64,000 bases of DNA. Source: Cephalopachus bancanus (Eukaryota; Chordata; Mammalia; Primates; Tarsiidae). The notes beneath the pieces are model-generated. The model was given only the letters and a program-made list of their open reading frames with translations, did no database searches and was not told the DNA's origin. The stretch is taken from the NCBI GenBank assembly GCA_027257055.1, contig JAPVLO010000277.1, positions 3,410,001 to 3,474,000 on the forward strand. The letters are read 5' to 3'. Made by a program: the position numbers and the translations under genes. Below are positions 61,508 to 64,000 of this stretch, piece by piece. The number at the start of each line of letters is the position of its first letter. Positions within the stretch are counted from its first letter, which is position 1.

Positions 61508-61785
61508 TTTAGAGATAGGGTCTTTGCTCTTTCGCCTAGGGTAGAGTATAGGGGTACAATCATAGATCACTGCAACCTTGAATCCTTGAGCTCAAGTGAT
61601 CCTCCTTTCTCAGCCTCCCAAGTAGATGAGACTACAGGTGTAGGCCACTACTCCTGACAAACTTTTATTTTGTAGGTTCTTGCTATATTGCCCAGGCTGG
61701 TCTCCAACTCCTGGCCTCAAATGACCCTTCTATCTCAGCCTCCCAAAGTGCTGGAATTATAGGTGTGAGTCACTGTGCCTGTTCA
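61508..61785 (-). mobile_element. Old Alu
   Basis: AluJ-like divergence (GAGATAGGGTCTTTGCTCTT; GTGAGTCACTGTGCCTG). Confidence 0.88.
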
Positions 61786-62071
61786 ACAATATATTATTAT
61801 TATTATTGTAGTCACCATGATGCACATTAGGTCTCCAGAACTTATTCCTCTTATAACCAAAGGTTTGTATCCTTAGACCAGCATCTCCCCATTTCACTCC
61901 CTGCCACAGACCCCTGGTAACTACCCTTCCATTCTATTTCTGTGAGTTCAACTTCCATAGATTCCATATACAACTGAGGTCATGTATTTGTATTTCTGTG
62001 CCTTGCTTATTTCACCTAGCATAATGTCCTCCAGGTCCATCCATGCTGCACAAATAGTAAGTTATGTTTTT

Positions 62072-62365
<294 letters not shown>

Positions 62366-62409
62366 GTTGTCCTTATTTTTTAAGGCTGAATAATATTCCA
62401 TCGTATGTC

Positions 62410-62415
<6 letters not shown>

Positions 62416-62470
<55 letters not shown>

Positions 62471-62487
62471 CATACACACACACACAC
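62416..62487. repeat. (TA)n / (CA)n compound microsatellite
   Basis: About 27 TA units followed by 8 CA units, expanded from the L1 motif around GTATATACCACA. Long perfect TA runs can extrude cruciforms. Confidence 0.96.
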
Positions 62488-62989
62488 ATTTTCTTTATTC
62501 ATCTGGGGACAGGACTTAGGTTGTTTCCTTATATTGGCTACTGTGAATAATGCTGAAATGAACATGGGAATGTAGACATCTCTTTGGGATAGTGACTAGT
62601 GACTTTTATTTACTTTGGATATATATCCAGAAGCAGAATTGCTGGATTGTATATAATCATTTTACTTTTAATTATTTGAGGAACCTCCATACTATTCTTC
62701 ATAATGGTTATACCAATTTACATTCCCAATGCACCTTTCAAAGTCCTTGACTTTAATTGTACCAACTTATACTTGTAAACTCCAACTTACCATAGGCTTC
62801 TGCTTTACCAGGTTTTCACAGACTGGTTAGCTGTACTTATCCTTTATCTTAGCTCAAGAACTATTTTTTCTGAGATGTCTTTACTAACTTACCAGACTAG
62901 GGCAAACTGGTATGCATAACTCCATCCATCTTTCCTTTAGAGTCGTTGTTTATGGCAGCAGTAGTACTTTATAGTAGTTGTTCCAGTGG

Positions 62990-63395
62990 TGCTATGGTTT
63001 GGGTATGGTTTGCTTGTTCCCACCAACTCTCGTCAAATTTATCCCCAGTGTGGGAAGTGGCGCCTAGCAGGAACTGCTTGGGTTGTGGGGGTGGAGCCTT
63101 TAAAATGGCTTGGTGCCATTCTCCTGAGAGTGAGTCCTCACTCTGAGGCACCTCCTCTCTCCCTCCACTTCCTCCCTAGTCCTGTGATCTCTGCACCTCT
63201 GCTCCCCATCACCTTGCCTTCCCTTCGCCTTCTACTTGGGGTGGAAGCAGTCTAAAGCTCTCACTAGAAGCAAATTCTGGTGCCATGCTTCTTGTAGAGC
63301 CTGCAGAACCATGGACCAAATAAACCTCTTGTCTTTACAGATGATCCATCCAGTCTCAGGTATTCCTTTATAGCAACATAAACAGACTGAAAGTA
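62990..63395 (+). mobile_element. MaLR LTR (MST/MLT1-like)
   Basis: TGCTATGGTTTGGGTATGGT, AAAATGGCTTGGTGCCATTC, TGCCATGCTTCTTGTAGAGC, CCTGCAGAACCATGGACCAA, AATAAACC, then CAGTCTCAGGTATTCCTTTA. Nearly complete solo LTR; the open frames in it are not genes. Confidence 0.88.
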
Positions 63396-63804
63396 GAAAT
63401 TTTATATTTTATATTATTTGAATGGAGTATGTGATTAAAATATTTTTCTGCCTTACAAAACTGCTATGGAAAAAATTAAAATAGGTTGTTGAGTTCACAG
63501 TAATAGAGTTTTATTTTACAAAGCCTACTCCAGTAAATTACAGATTAAACTTAACTCTGCCTCCTCAGATAGTTCTGGAATGACTCATGAGGTTTCCAGA
63601 AGCATTAAACTTTTGCTGGCAGAGATATTCTATTGAACTCAAAGGTAAAATTCCAACATTAGAAAGGTATTTAACATATTTAGTCCATCAACCTACTAAA
63701 TAAATTTGCATATTTCATGTATACATCATACATGTATGTGTGTATATATATAAATGTCATTTATAAATATGTATATACTGATCTCTAATAAAGTCACAAA
63801 ATTC

Positions 63805-63838
63805 TTTTATTTATTTATTTATTTATTTATTTATTTTT
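63805..63838. repeat. (TTTA)n tail of an Alu
   Basis: Seven to eight TTTA units before an antisense Alu. Confidence 0.93.
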
Positions 63839-64000
63839 TGAGTTGGAGTCTCACTCTGTCGCCCAGACTGGAGTGCAGTGGCCGCTCCCGGCCACCACAG
63901 CCTCGACCTGCTGGGCTCCGGCGATCCTTCCGCCTCAGCCTTCCAAGTAGCCGGAACTACAGGTGCGCGCTACCACACCCGGCTGATATTTTTATTTATT
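63839..64000 (-). mobile_element. Alu, cut by the window end
   Basis: Antisense lineage-specific Alu; right-arm hairpin intact at 63878-63895. Confidence 0.95.

Noticed and set aside
62946..63255. Overlapping frames of 60-89 codons on both strands
   Set aside because: They lie within a MaLR solo LTR and have no gene-like features.

Overview
The window is nuclear DNA from a primate and holds part of one protein-coding gene, HMBOX1 (HOT1, homeobox telomere-binding protein 1), on the minus strand. The Alu copies are not the anthropoid AluS/Y type. They share a lineage-specific variant (right arm ending GACTCCGACTC before the A-tail, linker CTACAATAAATC, box B inside a perfect T-arm-like hairpin), which points to a strepsirrhine, probably a lemur. 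The taxon call is inference from repeat type; the gene call rests on an exact match of exon translations and splice phases to the known protein.

Gene layout, in the direction of transcription (high to low coordinates): about 45 kb of intron (64000-19014); an exon with the end of the 5'UTR and the first 23 coding bases (19013-18935); a 6.7 kb intron; the large second coding exon (12226-11750); a 7.9 kb intron; an 86-base exon opening the POU-specific-like domain (3853-3768); then intron to the window edge. About 196 of roughly 420 codons are here; the rest of the POU-like domain, the homeodomain and the C-terminus lie beyond position 1. All splice sites are canonical and the phases join correctly. 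No other convincing gene, tRNA, snRNA, CpG island or promoter was seen.

The rest is intronic repeat. About 32 Alu-type copies are present but none lies between about 5.0 and 20.1 kb, the stretch holding both upstream coding exons. Older layers include MIR, L2, L1M, MER5A, a hAT-like element with TIRs (5141-5514), a TIR element split by an Alu (118-655), an internally deleted mariner (37535-38086), ERV-L and MaLR LTRs (41363-41905, 52000-52690, 62990-63395), two other ERV LTRs (27588-28764, 42578-42961) and two short polyadenylated retrocopies of an LTR segment (23747, 59281).

Most worth following: a 114-base candidate cassette exon (4100-4213) that would bring a stop codon into HMBOX1; two tiny uORFs just before its start codon, one a bare ATG-TAA; two perfect hairpins that distinguish this Alu lineage; and the pair of R-region-like retrocopies with identical 5' and poly(A) ends. 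I saw no wholly new biological system.
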